Below the pieces are notes generated by a model, which saw only the letters and a list, made by a program, of their open reading frames with translations, was not told where the DNA came from and did no database searches. From Batillaria attramentaria (taxonomy: Eukaryota > Mollusca > Gastropoda > Batillariidae): a stretch of 64,000 bases of DNA. The stretch is taken from assembly GCA_018292915.2 (NCBI GenBank), contig JACVVK020000196.1, positions 179,001 through 243,000 of the forward strand, read 5' to 3'. Positions within the stretch are counted from its first letter, which is position 1; the number at the start of each line of letters is the position of its first letter. Both the position numbers and the translations under genes were made by a program. Of the stretch, positions 13,201 to 22,719 are shown piece after piece.

Positions 13201-14595
13201 TTGTGTCACAGCATTACATCACTGTTTCACTGAAGAATGCTGTCAAGATATGAAATACTGTGTTTTTTCATTCACTGTTTTACTTCTGTTGTATTTATTG
13301 TATTTGTTGCGTTCCTGCTTGTGTTGCGCGTGACATGGGACATGATACATTCAATTAAACCTTAACACAAATGCGGCATCTGTCAAGTGTAACTCCACTT
13401 TTTCAATGTCTTTTAGTCAGCTTTATGGAACAGAGAAAATAAACTTTCCATTTTTTTTTTACAAATAGAACATTTTCGCATAATGTCATGTCCCCTGTCA
13501 CATACAACCATCATGACCCTCGCAACATTTTTCACACACACAAGGACTAAATGCAAATGAGTTATGTTGGCAAGTGTGGTTTTAAATACTAAAAACATGT
13601 AGGTTTCAATGTAACATAATCAATTCTACAAAAAACAAGATTCACTTTTGCCCCATTCGAGTCCTCTCTGAGCTCCACCTTCTGTCACAGGCTCATATAT
13701 ATCTGTAAACCACTCTCCTCCACTCACCTGACTAAACCTTGATGGCGGGTGTTGATACTTCACGTCTCGTGCCGACTGACGAGGGAGGGAGGGCTGGGAT
13801 CCAAACTGAACAGAATACGGGTCGTACGGGTAATTGTAACCATAGCCGTAGTAGTAATAGTAGTCGTCCTCTACAGAATGGTGTCGGTACTTGCTGCCAT
13901 GGCTGGGGGAGTAACGCTTGCTCACTGCAAGGGCAAGGTAAACACATGACAGGTACACGCACTTCATAAACGATAACAACAACACTGACAGGGGTGCTTC
14001 ACTCCTGTAAACTGCACACTGAGTGCCGGTTTAACAGCTAAGGAACAAAAACTAACAGTTAACCTTTCACACAGCAAGAGAGGCATTGATGACAACCAAC
14101 TATCAAAGCCCTTGCCATCAACTACCAATGTGCCAAGTTCCATGTTTAAATTGCTATATTTATAGATCCTGAGCAAAAAGAAAATAAAAGTTTACCACAG
14201 ACAGACAGACGACAGGGTTATTGCACACTCACTTTGTTGCACACGGGAGTAAAAACCAGGTCCTGAAAGATTTTTTTTTGTAACTAAAATTAATACAATT
14301 TAAAAATATTAATGCCTACACCTAGTAGAACACATCCTTTGATCAGCTTACCATCATACAAATCAAACGAATTCTGTCTGTTCAATGGCTTAGGGTAGTC
14401 AGACCCGTAACGGTTGTAGAAGTTCTCTTCACGGCGCTGGCGGCTACGATCTTGTTGATGTGAAGTACTCTTGGAGCCAGCAGGCTTCTGAAAATTGAAA
14501 ACATAGATGTATGTAGTTAAACAAAAGTCAGAGGGGTACGAGTGATCAGTTAAAACCTGACAATTACTTCTACGCAGTACCAGGCTGGGGGACTC

Positions 14596-14626
<31 letters not shown>

Positions 14627-16775
14627 TACTGAAACCCAGGCCGGGATCCAGGGCCGCCAATGCCCTGGTGGAGTGTGCAGGGGCAGCACTCTGCTGGGGG
14701 GCAAAGCCTACCTGAAGAAAACAAATTTTATTAATTTCAGAGGCAATTAGTGGCCTCTCCTGGCACCAAATAGTAAAAATGTTAACAGGACATTTACACC
14801 TGGATTACCCGTATTAGACACAGTTTTGTTTCCGCGGGTTTTTGTTTTTTGTTTGTTTTTTTGCTGCCCGAACTCTTTGCCAGTTCCAGTGGTGTTTCTC
14901 CCAGGCCATGGGCGGAATCCACGGTGGGCTTGGAAGCTGGGGCAATTTTTATCATGCATGGCGATGGAGATGAGGATGATGGTAACATGATGCTATGGAG
15001 GTCAGTGTGGTTTGGGACTGCGGGACAGGGCCGCATTCCACACTTCCTGTCATAAATATCCTAGCGTTAACCAGACCCGGGAACTACGGCTCCTGTGGGG
15101 ACGGCTGTGTAACTGTAATCATCCACATCATAAGACATGTCATACAAAGGGAAACATCCCCAAAGTCGCACCCATGGAGTGGGTGAAACTCGGCTGTGTG
15201 GCAACAGCCTCCCCATTGAGCCCATAGCGCACCCGCTCTGGGTAGGAGCCGACCTAGGTAGGAAAAATCCCGCTTGCCTCGGATGGGACTCGAACCCGAG
15301 TCTCCCAGTCCATGGTACAGTGCTAACCACTACACTATGGGGGCCGGTACTGGACAGGGTTTTATCCTTGTCAATGTTGCTGACCTTGCATAAACCTATT
15401 TCTGATACGCCATCTTTTCTTTTCATTGACAATAATGTTGGATAAATTCAACAACTTGTAGCAAGGCACTGCACAATGCTCGTTTTAAATTTAAATTCAA
15501 TTTGCAGGCCTCCCTTGCCACCTTTTGATGAAAAGTTTAGAATTGACAAAGGAAAACACCATCATACATAAACTATGATACAGTCAAATTAGCCACTCAA
15601 ATTCAAATGAAGACGGAGTCTACAGTAGAGTATTTTCACTGGGGGTGGCAATTTTTCTTTCTTTCTCAAAACCCTGTGTCCTGCCATTCACTTCCACTCA
15701 AATCAATCATACAACACACACTGGACACATGTCCATGCAGGAAAGACAAGTTTAGTAAGAAAAATCAGTGGTCAACAATACTAACTCTACACGGTTCTTT
15801 GTGTGGAGACAACAATACTAACTCTACACGGTTCTCTGTGTGGCGAAGGGTATTTCAGTAGATTTATACCCACAAGTCAAACAGACTAGTTACACTGTGT
15901 ACTCTGACCAGTTCCTGCAATTCTTGAGTGCTCTCCACCTTCATGTCATGCATATATATATATATATTGCTTTCCCGCTGATGTCGATCTTGCGCATGTG
16001 TTCACCAACACGTTCCAATTCGCCGTCTTCATATTCAGACATTTCTCTGCCACACCCAATTGATTTTGTCCTCAACAACCTGCTACGCTAAACGATGTTC
16101 GCTGTCAACAAAATTCACAGACGCGATGGCACAAGACCCAGCTCAAGACAGCTGATGAAAACACCAGCTATTAATTTCCACAAACACAAATATAAACGGA
16201 ATGCGTGAGTGAACAGTGAATTGGCGCCACAGACAAAAAGCACAAGTGCCCCCCCCCCTCCCCCCCGTTTTCTTTGGTGGCAACGTATACCTCAGCAGTA
16301 CTAGTTGGCACAGCGTTGGACTTTCAACATTGGGGTTGGGTTGTGAGTAAACATAAAATCCCAGCAGATTTATGCTGGTTTTTTTTAATGTTATGTATGT
16401 TTTTGCTCTTTTAATTAGTTCACCGTCTTTGGTTTCACCCATGTGTGGTGGAAACAGGGTTAACCCGCAGTCAACTGATCAACCATGCCGTGAAGATACA
16501 GTATGTCTTTCTTTATGTGGGCTCCACTGTGCCGATTTATATTCCCTTTCTCTTAAAGTTAAACTTCATTCGAAACCCCGACTATTTTTTTTGTTGTCCA
16601 GGACACAGCGTACAGATCCTGTAGTGAACACATCCTGTTAGTGTTACCAAGAGTCATGGCGGACATGGGTGTGAGTCCCTGTGAGCACGAATATGTACGA
16701 AGTACTTACTGTGTCACTTGGAATCTTGAGCCATGCTGGAGCAAAGTCATGTTTAGGTGCGTTGCTGGCAGCCAT
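6712..16775 (-). CDS. GPBP1: Vasculin / GC-rich promoter-binding protein 1, complete, 11 coding exons
   Basis: Joined minus-strand exons 16775-16710, 14487-14352, 13924-13728, 11179-10979, 10388-10319, 9946-9858, 9457-9332, 8924-8742, 7671-7538, 7134-7041 and 6852-6712 give 1437 bases, 478 residues plus stop. Every junction is AG/GT and every phase matches. The known vertebrate protein is close in length (about 473). Family signatures visible in order: HDFAPAWLKIP at residues 9-19, a Tyr-rich stretch (exon 3), FPSLN and GVWG around 200-223, DKKSEFLKALRKE (321-333), SSSLEAEQRLLREMGW (from 393), and an acidic SSSDTDSDEDV C-terminus. Vasculin is a nuclear protein that binds GC-rich promoter DNA and activates transcription; it has no catalytic domain. 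The start ATG directly precedes the conserved N-terminal motif. Introns carry several transposons, but the frame is intact, so the gene looks functional. Confidence 0.95.
7041..7134 (-). CDS. GPBP1: GPBP1 coding exon 10
   Basis: Acceptor GTGTGCAG, donor GTATGG; enters phase 2, leaves phase 0. Encodes RLLREMGWDEQDDEVYEITE then DDKREFKQLTDK, colinear with the vertebrate RLLKEMGW block. Confidence 0.94.
7538..7671 (-). CDS. GPBP1: GPBP1 coding exon 9
   Basis: Acceptor ATGTGCAG, donor GTATGT, starts phase 0 and ends phase 2. Encodes RKGEDKDSTEVVTNGMSDLH and ends with ILSSSLEAEQ, the start of the conserved C-terminal vasculin block. Confidence 0.94.
7721..8555. mobile_element. DNA transposon with CAGAGGTG termini in a GPBP1 intron
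   Basis: The element begins CAGAGGTGATTCTAG and ends with its exact inverse CTAGAATCACCTCTG, a 15-bp perfect terminal inverted repeat. It is flanked on both sides by TATTTT. The interior (about 835 bases) is GC- and CpG-rich compared with the intron and holds no recognisable transposase, so it is non-autonomous. The CAGAGGTG ends resemble hAT termini, although hAT usually gives 8-bp duplications. Confidence 0.8.
8742..8924 (-). CDS. GPBP1: GPBP1 coding exon 8 (vasculin core)
   Basis: Acceptor CATTTTAG, donor GTGGGT, 61 whole codons. Contains SSRLVRQPKPLGDKKSEFLK followed by ALRKEADAEG, the most conserved internal vasculin motif. An inserted transposon lies only 187 bases beyond the donor. 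Confidence 0.94.
9332..9457 (-). CDS. GPBP1: GPBP1 coding exon 7
   Basis: Acceptor CTGTTTGTAG, donor GTATGT, 42 whole codons. Encodes a Ser/Gly-rich linker ending in SGSGSGSGRE. Sequence conservation is low; the call rests on splice sites, phase and frame. Confidence 0.82.
9858..9946 (-). CDS. GPBP1: GPBP1 coding exon 6
   Basis: Acceptor TTTGCAG, donor GTAAGT; enters phase 1, leaves phase 0. Encodes DNPPRSRFDDASDLKNTSSG then IYKALVPSKP, matching the vertebrate VYKGLVPKP region. Confidence 0.92.
10232..10284. repeat. CA/TG microsatellite
   Basis: About 26 CA units on the + strand, read as UG repeats in the GPBP1 pre-mRNA close to the exon 5 donor. Confidence 0.95.
10319..10388 (-). CDS. GPBP1: GPBP1 coding exon 5
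   Basis: Acceptor TTTTTTCCAG, donor GTGAGT, ends phase 1. Encodes PSLNGTDEDAEVKPSKSGNG then GVW, equivalent to the FPSLN...GVWG block of vasculins. A TG microsatellite starts about 35 bases inside the following intron. Confidence 0.92.
10727..10893 (+). mobile_element. tRNA-derived SINE, family 1
   Basis: The head shows pol III A-box-like TAGCCGAATGGTAGAGC and B-box-like GGTCGTGAGTTCGAATCC. The body continues CAAATATTTGTGCTGG and the conserved core GTGGTGGAAAAGGACGTTAA. It lies in a GPBP1 intron, antisense to the gene. Confidence 0.85.
10979..11179 (-). CDS. GPBP1: GPBP1 coding exon 4
   Basis: Acceptor TGTTCCAG, donor GTGAGT, 67 whole codons. A second Tyr-rich run (YPGYYYYDFYP) is followed by a charged KDSKDSDKSSHDGDDKEKN segment ending NDDF, which leads into PSLN on the next exon. 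Confidence 0.88.
11227..11254. repeat. CA microsatellite
   Basis: About 14 CA units in the GPBP1 intron, shortly upstream (in gene sense) of the exon 4 acceptor. Confidence 0.9.
11326..11609. mobile_element. MITE-like element with 15-bp inverted ends
   Basis: Starts AGGGCCTGTATGTAA and ends TTACATACAGGCCCT, exact inverses, followed inward by GTCGAGGTTA and its inverse TAACCTCGAC. The left end is tandemly duplicated just outside (11288-11325). About 284 bases with no coding capacity. Confidence 0.75.
13728..13924 (-). CDS. GPBP1: GPBP1 coding exon 3 (Tyr-rich)
   Basis: Acceptor TTGCAG, donor GTGAGT; enters in phase 1 and leaves in phase 0. Encodes VSKRYSPSHGSKYRHH and a low-complexity run of tyrosines (DDYYYYYGYGYNYPYDPY), probably disordered. 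Confidence 0.88.
14200..14258. repeat. Tail fragment of the 37-38 kb repeat family
   Basis: CAGACAGACAGACGACAGGG followed by TTATTGCAC and a CGGGAGTAAAAA end matches the tail at 38385-38450 (GACAGACGACGGAGGGTTAC ... AAGGGAGCCAAAA). Confidence 0.55.
14352..14487 (-). CDS. GPBP1: GPBP1 coding exon 2
   Basis: Acceptor TTTTCAG, donor GTAAGC, starts phase 0 and ends phase 1. Encodes KPAGSKSTSHQQDRSRQRRE followed by an ENFYNRYGSDYP stretch, matching the Arg/Asn/Ser-rich segment after the vasculin N-terminal motif. A GT-rich open stretch just upstream (14590-14715) with a poly-G run was not included. Confidence 0.88.
14590..14720. repeat. Poly-G run with GC-rich flank
   Basis: About 30 consecutive G on the + strand beside a GC-rich stretch. 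Read on the minus strand it gives a proline run that could be mistaken for an exon of GPBP1. Confidence 0.7.
15083..15348 (-). mobile_element. tRNA-derived SINE, family 3
   Basis: On the minus strand the head reads CCCCATAGTGTAGTGGTTAG and later GGGTTCGAGTCCCATC, a clear A/B box pair like tRNA-Gln or tRNA-His. The body of about 190 bases runs to the left. Sits in GPBP1 intron 1, in the gene's sense. Confidence 0.8.
15774..15850. repeat. 38-bp tandem duplication
   Basis: Two adjacent copies of a unit containing CAACAATACTAACTCTACAC followed by GGTTCT and a GTGTGG end, almost identical, in GPBP1 intron 1. Confidence 0.75.
16295..16470 (+). mobile_element. Diverged SINE family 1 copy
   Basis: Recognisable by GCGTTGGACTTTCAACATTG near the head and by a TTTCACCCATGTGTGGTGGA core. 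The A box is damaged. Lies just downstream of GPBP1 coding exon 1. Confidence 0.5.
16710..16775 (-). CDS. GPBP1: GPBP1 coding exon 1
   Basis: Encodes MAASNAPKHDFAPAWLKIP and three more residues, the hallmark vasculin N-terminus. It ends in phase 0 at donor GTAAGT. A candidate acceptor (TTGTACAG) lies upstream at about 16799, so the 5' UTR probably continues in another exon. Confidence 0.93.
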
Positions 16776-16797
16776 TCCTAATGCTCCATGCTGGCAC

Positions 16798-17187
16798 CCT
16801 GTACAACCACCATAACAAATTTTACACTACAGCCCATACAACTACAAGCACCAGTTCAAGTTCTCTCAAGTTCAAAATAAACAGAACTGGTAGTACAGTA
16901 ATACAAGTAAATTGAAGTTAAAAGGAATCTATTTCAAGTTCCAACAAATATGCAGCAGAACTGTCACTGGGCAGACCTATGCACAACTGTAACTAATATG
17001 GATGACAATTATAACATTTTCTGAAGTGATTTATATATATATATATATACACGTATACACTTGAGTGAAGTATTCCAGTGGCTTGTAGCTATACCTGTCT
17101 TAGTGAACAAGCGCACAAGAGCACTCACAACCAAAACTGTTCCAAAACATAAGTTGGCTTAGTAAACATGGAAACAGCCCGTTAATT

Positions 17188-17242
<55 letters not shown>

Positions 17243-18870
17243 CATGCGTGCGCGCGCATGCCTGCACCAGTTTAACCCACCTTCAAGTTGAAAAGTACAG
17301 GAGATGCACTTCTTGCTCTTGCACTTTTAGTTCGCTGTTAGTACTCTGATGTGGCCGTGAAAAAGGTACAGTTGACCAAACTCCACAACTTCAAATCACA
17401 CTCACAATTGTCGCTACTTGGGCTGTAGATTCAGACTCACGCTTCGATGACTATATAAATGGGATTCTCCCATTTATGGTACACTCTGAGATCAAAAGGC
17501 ACTTGAAGACGATGATAAAACAGTTCAATCACATACTATGCGCACAGCATGAACTTATGACAATGGAGGTACTGTATGTAGAATAAAATATTAAGTGAAC
17601 TATGTACACACTATTTGATGAAGCAATGAAATACTGCGTGGTAGACAGGAGTCACTTGAGGACTGTCATTATGTGCGTGATACTGTCTTCGTCAGGACGA
17701 CTTTGAATCGAATGTTGTCCGCTCCTTTTTTGTTACTATTATGATACCTGCACTCATGTCGAACTTGGTATCTTCGCAGGTACCATATTTGTAGCAGGGA
17801 AGCAGTCGTAAGTAACAAACAGCGTGCTTGTGATAAGTGTGTAAACAAAAAACATGACCTTGAAGTTGAAAGCAGTCTTACACTCCCTACCTTGGCTAAG
17901 GCTGCCACCACGCACGTGGTTCTCGTGTCACGTCTGCTATCGCATTGTCATTTTCCTTCAGCAGAGCCACATTTAAAAGCAAAGTGATATGGACTACAGT
18001 ACACTAGGTTGGGTTAACTTTGTGTGGTCACATAATGCCAGGTAACGCCATGACAAGTGAAAGTTGCCGGAAAACAGGTCAACTACAGGTGAATTTCAGT
18101 AATAGAGTCAAAGTCATTTCCAGAGAAACAAAGTCTCGGCTGTTCTTAGTCTGGACGAGACAGTTATCAATGTTAGTACTTGAAGACTTGCGAATACTTT
18201 TCAGGCGGTTCCACAACAGTCCCGTGTATCCAAACACTGTTGAAACAGGTGCACGCTCAAGCCAACGTTGTTTACAGGTTGATCGTTCTACCTGAGTTGT
18301 CACCACTTATTCTTCGGCTGCTGCTTCCTCCAATGAAGAAATGCATCAAAATATACAAACTCTGATTTATCGACAGTATCAAAATTGAGATGACTAATGC
18401 TGTGTCATGGTATTACAAGCGCAAAATGACACAATATTGTTTTGTGTAATTCGCATTCCCAGTAAGCAAAGATGGCGACTACAGCATCCCATAATAGTAA
18501 ATACTCTCGATCCAGTTTGAACAGTTTTCGAATAAGTTTATTTTTATTGTATCTTTATGTGTAGCAAATTCTCTTCGAATACAGACAGTCAATACTCCAG
18601 CAGTAAATACTGGATAATATTTTATTTCAAGGAGATAAAACAGTTTTTACTCTCCGCTCTCTAAGTATCTTATTTCGCTGCTCCTACGCTCTGTTACGAC
18701 AACTGCGACGGAGTACAAAAGCGGCACAGGACGTGGAAGGGAGGTAATCATCTTCCCGCCGCTTTACAGTACACAGTCTCGCTGCTGTCAGCCTGCAGAA
18801 CAGTTACGTCGGAGTTCGTACGATCTCATGCACGCTGACAGGAGAGCCCGGGCATACGCATCTTGCCACG
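16798..18870 (-). promoter_or_regulatory. GPBP1: Region likely to hold GPBP1 5' UTR and promoter
   Basis: Upstream of the first coding exon the minus strand has a plausible 5' UTR acceptor at about 16799 (TTGTACAG) and a tiny upstream frame ATGGAGCATTAG. A GC-richer patch at 18640-18870 with several CpGs and a GATGGCGACTA YY1-like site at 18470 could hold the start site. The position of the cap site is not determinable by eye. A TG microsatellite occupies about 17190-17240. Confidence 0.3.
17190..17240. repeat. GT microsatellite
   Basis: About 24 GT units followed by a CG/CA-rich purine-pyrimidine tract (GCATGCGTGCGCGCGCATGC), which favours left-handed DNA. Confidence 0.92.
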
Positions 18871-18985
18871 ACTGAGCATAAATTGTTATTTACCATTCAG
18901 TGATGCATGTCAATGAGAACTTGAAAAGGCAATTCATTCTTCACACCCACTGAAACAATTTTTAGCCTTGGCTCTGAGTCGAGTC

Positions 18986-19442
18986 ATGCAGGCTACGCGA
19001 TACAGATGCAAATCTGGAGGAAAACGCTATATATTCCTCTTACACATAATGCTGCAGATGACACCCTAGAAATGCTTTAAAATTCACCAAAAAATTCACA
19101 AAAATCAGGCAGCCATAGACTCATGCGTAGAGGAAATTTAAACAAATTCCAATATTCCGTTTTTTGGCAATGTTGGCAGCGACCACATACCCCCTCATTC
19201 CACGGTCGTCTGCTGGCTCCTGTGCCAGCCGCGCATGAATACAAATAGTCCACAAGCCAGCCTCATTTTTCCCTAATTTTACTATTACCTGGCATGAAAC
19301 TTGTTTACAAAGCCAACAAAAAGCACCAGATTGCCATATTTTACTATGCACACAAATTTTAAAAGGGGCAAAGATTTTATACTATATTTAGCCGAGTTCT
19401 TACTACATGCCCCGGAAGCTAATACTATCACGTAGCCTGCAA
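18986..19442 (-). mobile_element. MITE-like repeat, copy 1
   Basis: Ends are inverse: TGCAGGCTACGCGATA at the left and, read inversely, TGCAGGCTACGTGATA at the right. The interior matches the copy at 60360-60810 closely throughout (for example AACGCTATATATTCCTCTTA and ACTATTACCTGGCATGAAAC) and the truncated inverted copy at 38485-38745. No transposase. Confidence 0.75.
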
Positions 19443-19870
19443 CCGGCGGCCGTTTGGCGGCGGCGGCGGCCGCGCGCCTCAGTCAGTCCGGCCGGCCGGG
19501 CGGCTGGGGATCGGTGCCGCGTTATCAGTTGTCGCGGCCGCTGGTCAGTCCCCAGACGGTCCTACCGGACGTGTCACTGAACTCAGTTCAGTTCTCAAGT
19601 CTCAGACTCAGAGTCAAGTCGGTGTCCTGCGTGACGATAGTCCGAATTCTCGATAGTCCTACCGTCACGGTGACTGACGCGTCGATCCGGCAGTTGTCCG
19701 GCAGTTATGCGTCAGGGTCGACTCGATTAACGATGATCCTACACTCACTGAGTTACACTGACTGACCGCCTTAGTCTCGTCAGTCTCAGTGTCAGTCCTA
19801 CGTGCCGCTCTGACTCAGTCACTGAGTGTATTGAGTCCGGCGGCCTATCAGTCAGTGCCGGCTGCTTCTG
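19443..19870. promoter_or_regulatory. CpG-rich island-like block
   Basis: A GGCGGCGGCGGCGGCCGCGC start, with frequent CpGs and many TCAGT/ACTGA words, stands out from the AT-rich surroundings. It has no convincing exon. It could be a promoter for the TMA gene 2.7 kb to the right or for a transcript to the left; nothing decides this. Confidence 0.35.
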
Positions 19871-20639
19871 ATTCGTGAAATATAACTAATTAACTTAGTT
19901 TGCCTAATTTTATGATCTAGGCAGCTCATTGCCTAAAGTGAGACTGAAATGAGCAGTTGTGAAAAACTTTACTGATTCAGTGCCTATTTCATGACTGACT
20001 TACGCAGCCCAATAAAGAATGAAACAAGACATGAATGAAACTGAAAAACGTTAACACGCAGACATGACAATAAATCAAGTTAAGACTGAAGGAAAAGAAA
20101 GTCAACACGTAGTGTCCCTTTTTCTGCAAAGTCAGTTGTAATCACTGAGTCAGTCAGAACACTGACCAGAGTTCACACACAAGACCAAAAACAATGAACA
20201 AAAAAAAAAAAAAAAAAACGTACATGAGACTGAGAGTCACAGTTGGGGCTCGGTGCCTAGAGACTGGGGTGCCGGGTTAGGTGGTGCTAATATTTATCTA
20301 ATTTGATTGAAATAGGCAACTTTTCAAACTCATTTCACACCCCCGGCAATGAGCTGCCTGGTTCACTGACGAAGGAAGGCAAAGTCGCTTCCTATTTCAT
20401 GAAATTAGGCACGACATAGGCAAGTTCAGGAAACTGAACTCATAACAGTCCCGGACCAAAGACGTATAGATACCATCCCATCCTCGTCACGACTGGCGCG
20501 ATTACAGAACTTTCCAACTGAACACTGAGAAGTCACAGTTGGTGACGACTGACGTCCCGTGTCAGTCAGTGGTGATGATGCGGGTCGGAACAGGCTTCCG
20601 ACCAACTGTCACAGTTTCCGGTGCATGTACGTTAACTTG

Positions 20640-21086
20640 AAACCTGTGCGGCTAACTTGTGATACAGTTTTGGCCCCGGTCAACCGTGACTGAATCAGGG
20701 TCATCATGTGCTGGGCCCACTAATTTGGTTGTTTGTTCTGGGATGTCATTAATTCCACTTTGGTTCAGTTCGACAAGGCCCGGCCCCGGATGATGTTCTA
20801 CGTATGTCCGACAACACTGGCTTCAGTCTTGCGCATGTCAGTTCCACTGACTCAAGTCGAGTCATGTTCGACAACTGAGGCGCCGTAACTCAGTCTTGGC
20901 TTGGCTGAAGGTACGACCTTGACCTTTAACCACGTGACTCTGGTGTTAACTCCACGTATATTCAACAAGACTGATGACTCCGGGACGTTCTACGTGTGTT
21001 CGTCTAGACGTCCTGAGATGTACTGCCTGAGTTTGAGCATAGCCTTCACTGAGATTCGGTCTGAGGGGGCCGGGTCACTGACTTGA
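20640..21086 (+). pseudogene. Immunoglobulin-like coding relic
   Basis: One open frame (20889-21086) reads VTLVLTPRIFNKTDDSGTFY followed by VCSS, which has the DxGxYxC shape of an Ig V-set C-terminal half. Further left, around 20641-20860, interrupted frames read KPVRLTCDTVLAP and NSTLVQFDKARP...FYVC, like the first cysteine and a second, damaged F-strand. Stops and frame changes break them and no clean splice sites flank them, so I call this a decayed Ig domain region, not an exon of TMA. Confidence 0.4.
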
Positions 21087-21881
21087 GTCAGTTTGTTTGT
21101 TTTTGGGGGTTGTTTGTCAGGTTTGCCGTTTCAAGTTGTTTTTTGTTTGTTGTTGTAGTTGTTGTTGTTGTTGTTGTTTTGGGGGGGGGATGGGGGGCAG
21201 ACTTACAGGGCCGGACGAGGGGGGAGGGGCCCGGGGCGGGGGCTTAAGAAAAGCAGCAACGTGTAAAAATTAATAACTAGTTTAGACACAACATGATGGG
21301 CGCTCAAGACCCCCCCCCCCCACCCCAAACGGAAAACTGATTAGCGACCGTTTACTTTATCGGTCGGCCAAGCCTCCTCGGACCCCCCCCCCCCCCTCAA
21401 AACGAACTGGTGCGGGCCTGGACTTAATATAATGACAGTTTTTATATAGCGAATCGAGACATTTAGGACAGGTTTTGCTGTACGTCTCGTCTTCTAGTCG
21501 GAGTCATATATAACCAGGCGTCAATTTGGACGGAAGTTTTGTCAATACACGGATGTAACAGCCTACAGACTTCATACATCGACGACAGCCCGTTTGTCTG
21601 TTGACTGATACCGATTGACGCGGTGCCGCCCAGGCTAAACCGCCCCAAGAGACCATCTTTTAAGTGCGTTCGTTCTTGGAGTATCAGTCCCGGCCAACAA
21701 CTGAATTTCCACGGTGCTATTTCATTCAGCGCGACTGAATCCGTGCATTTTATCAGAACTTTTCACTTTCCATTTTAAACCGACCAGCTGCATTTTTCTG
21801 CCACTTCTGGCGTGACTGACCCGCGCCGCCTATACGTCGCGCTCTTCAAGTCAGTGCTGCCGCGCTTCAGCGAGAGATGAC

Positions 21882-21917
21882 ATAATATATATATATATTA
21901 ATATATATATATATTAT
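21882..21917. repeat. 36-bp perfect AT palindrome
   Basis: Eighteen bases ATAATATATATATATATT are followed directly by their exact inverse, centred on TTAA, with no spacer. Such a sequence can extrude as a cruciform. Confidence 0.9.
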
Positions 21918-22577
21918 ACGTTGACACCTCTTGAACTGGGGCTTGTAACGTGGCGAAAGGTTCGCGATTCTGATAAATTAATACACGGAGTTTCATTGTG
22001 AATTTTAGCCGCCCCCATTTTCACTTCCCCCACCCAAAGCCGGTGTTGTTTGACTGATCTCCAGATAAGGGGCCGAGTGTCTTCCTCATGTGTGAATCAC
22101 ATCCTGGTGTTGTCATTGGTGGAACGACCCAGGCTGTTCAGTGAAAACTGCAGCTCAAATAGTTTGAAAGTGGTCGACTGGCAACACTATGTTCATCTGA
22201 TTACGTGTGGACTCAGTGTTGGTTCGTTAATGTAAAGATAAGAAAGTGAGACCTATAAGAACTTGACTGGTTGATAATTGCGTGGATCCTGAGTCACTGA
22301 CGTCTTCCGTCTGAACGAGAGTTTAAGAAAAGGAGAGTCACAGAAAGACAACAAAGTGACTCCTAAAAGAACTGGTTGATAACTGCGTGGAACGTGAGTA
22401 ACTTACATTTTCAGTCTGAAACGATAAGAGTTCAAGAAAAGAGAATTCACAAACTGAGTAAAGACAAATATTCCTTAGATTCATTGACGGGGAAAAAAAA
22501 GAGACGAAACTGTTGCGCGTACGGTGTAGTTTGTAAGCTTTCGCGTCGGATTAATATCAGTTATCGGACCGGAGACG

Positions 22578-22719
22578 ATGATCACAAGGCTGTTGGTGGC
22601 AATCGTGATATGGACCACTGTGAAATGGCGCGTGATGACGACAGCTCAGGAGACAACAACGGGGACGAGATACGACTCACCGCCACCGCCACCACCACCA
22701 ACAGAGCCACCAACTACAG
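22578..22719 (+). CDS. TMA exon 1: signal peptide and Pro/Thr stalk
   Basis: Starts MITRLLVAIVIWTTVKWRVM, followed by TTAQE as possible cleavage area, then a PPPPPPPTEPPTT stretch. Donor CAG/GTTAGT, phase 1. Just past it lies a GAT trinucleotide run. Confidence 0.65.

Noticed and set aside
14590..14715. Extra proline-rich exon of GPBP1 (minus frame with PPPPPPPPP)
   Set aside because: The frame depends on a 30-base poly-G run, and the splice from exon 1 to 14487 already keeps phase and matches vasculin order.
15270..15345. A tRNA-Gln/His gene on the minus strand
   Set aside because: Boxes A and B are good but the body continues as a repeat and the stem ends do not pair; SINE family 3.
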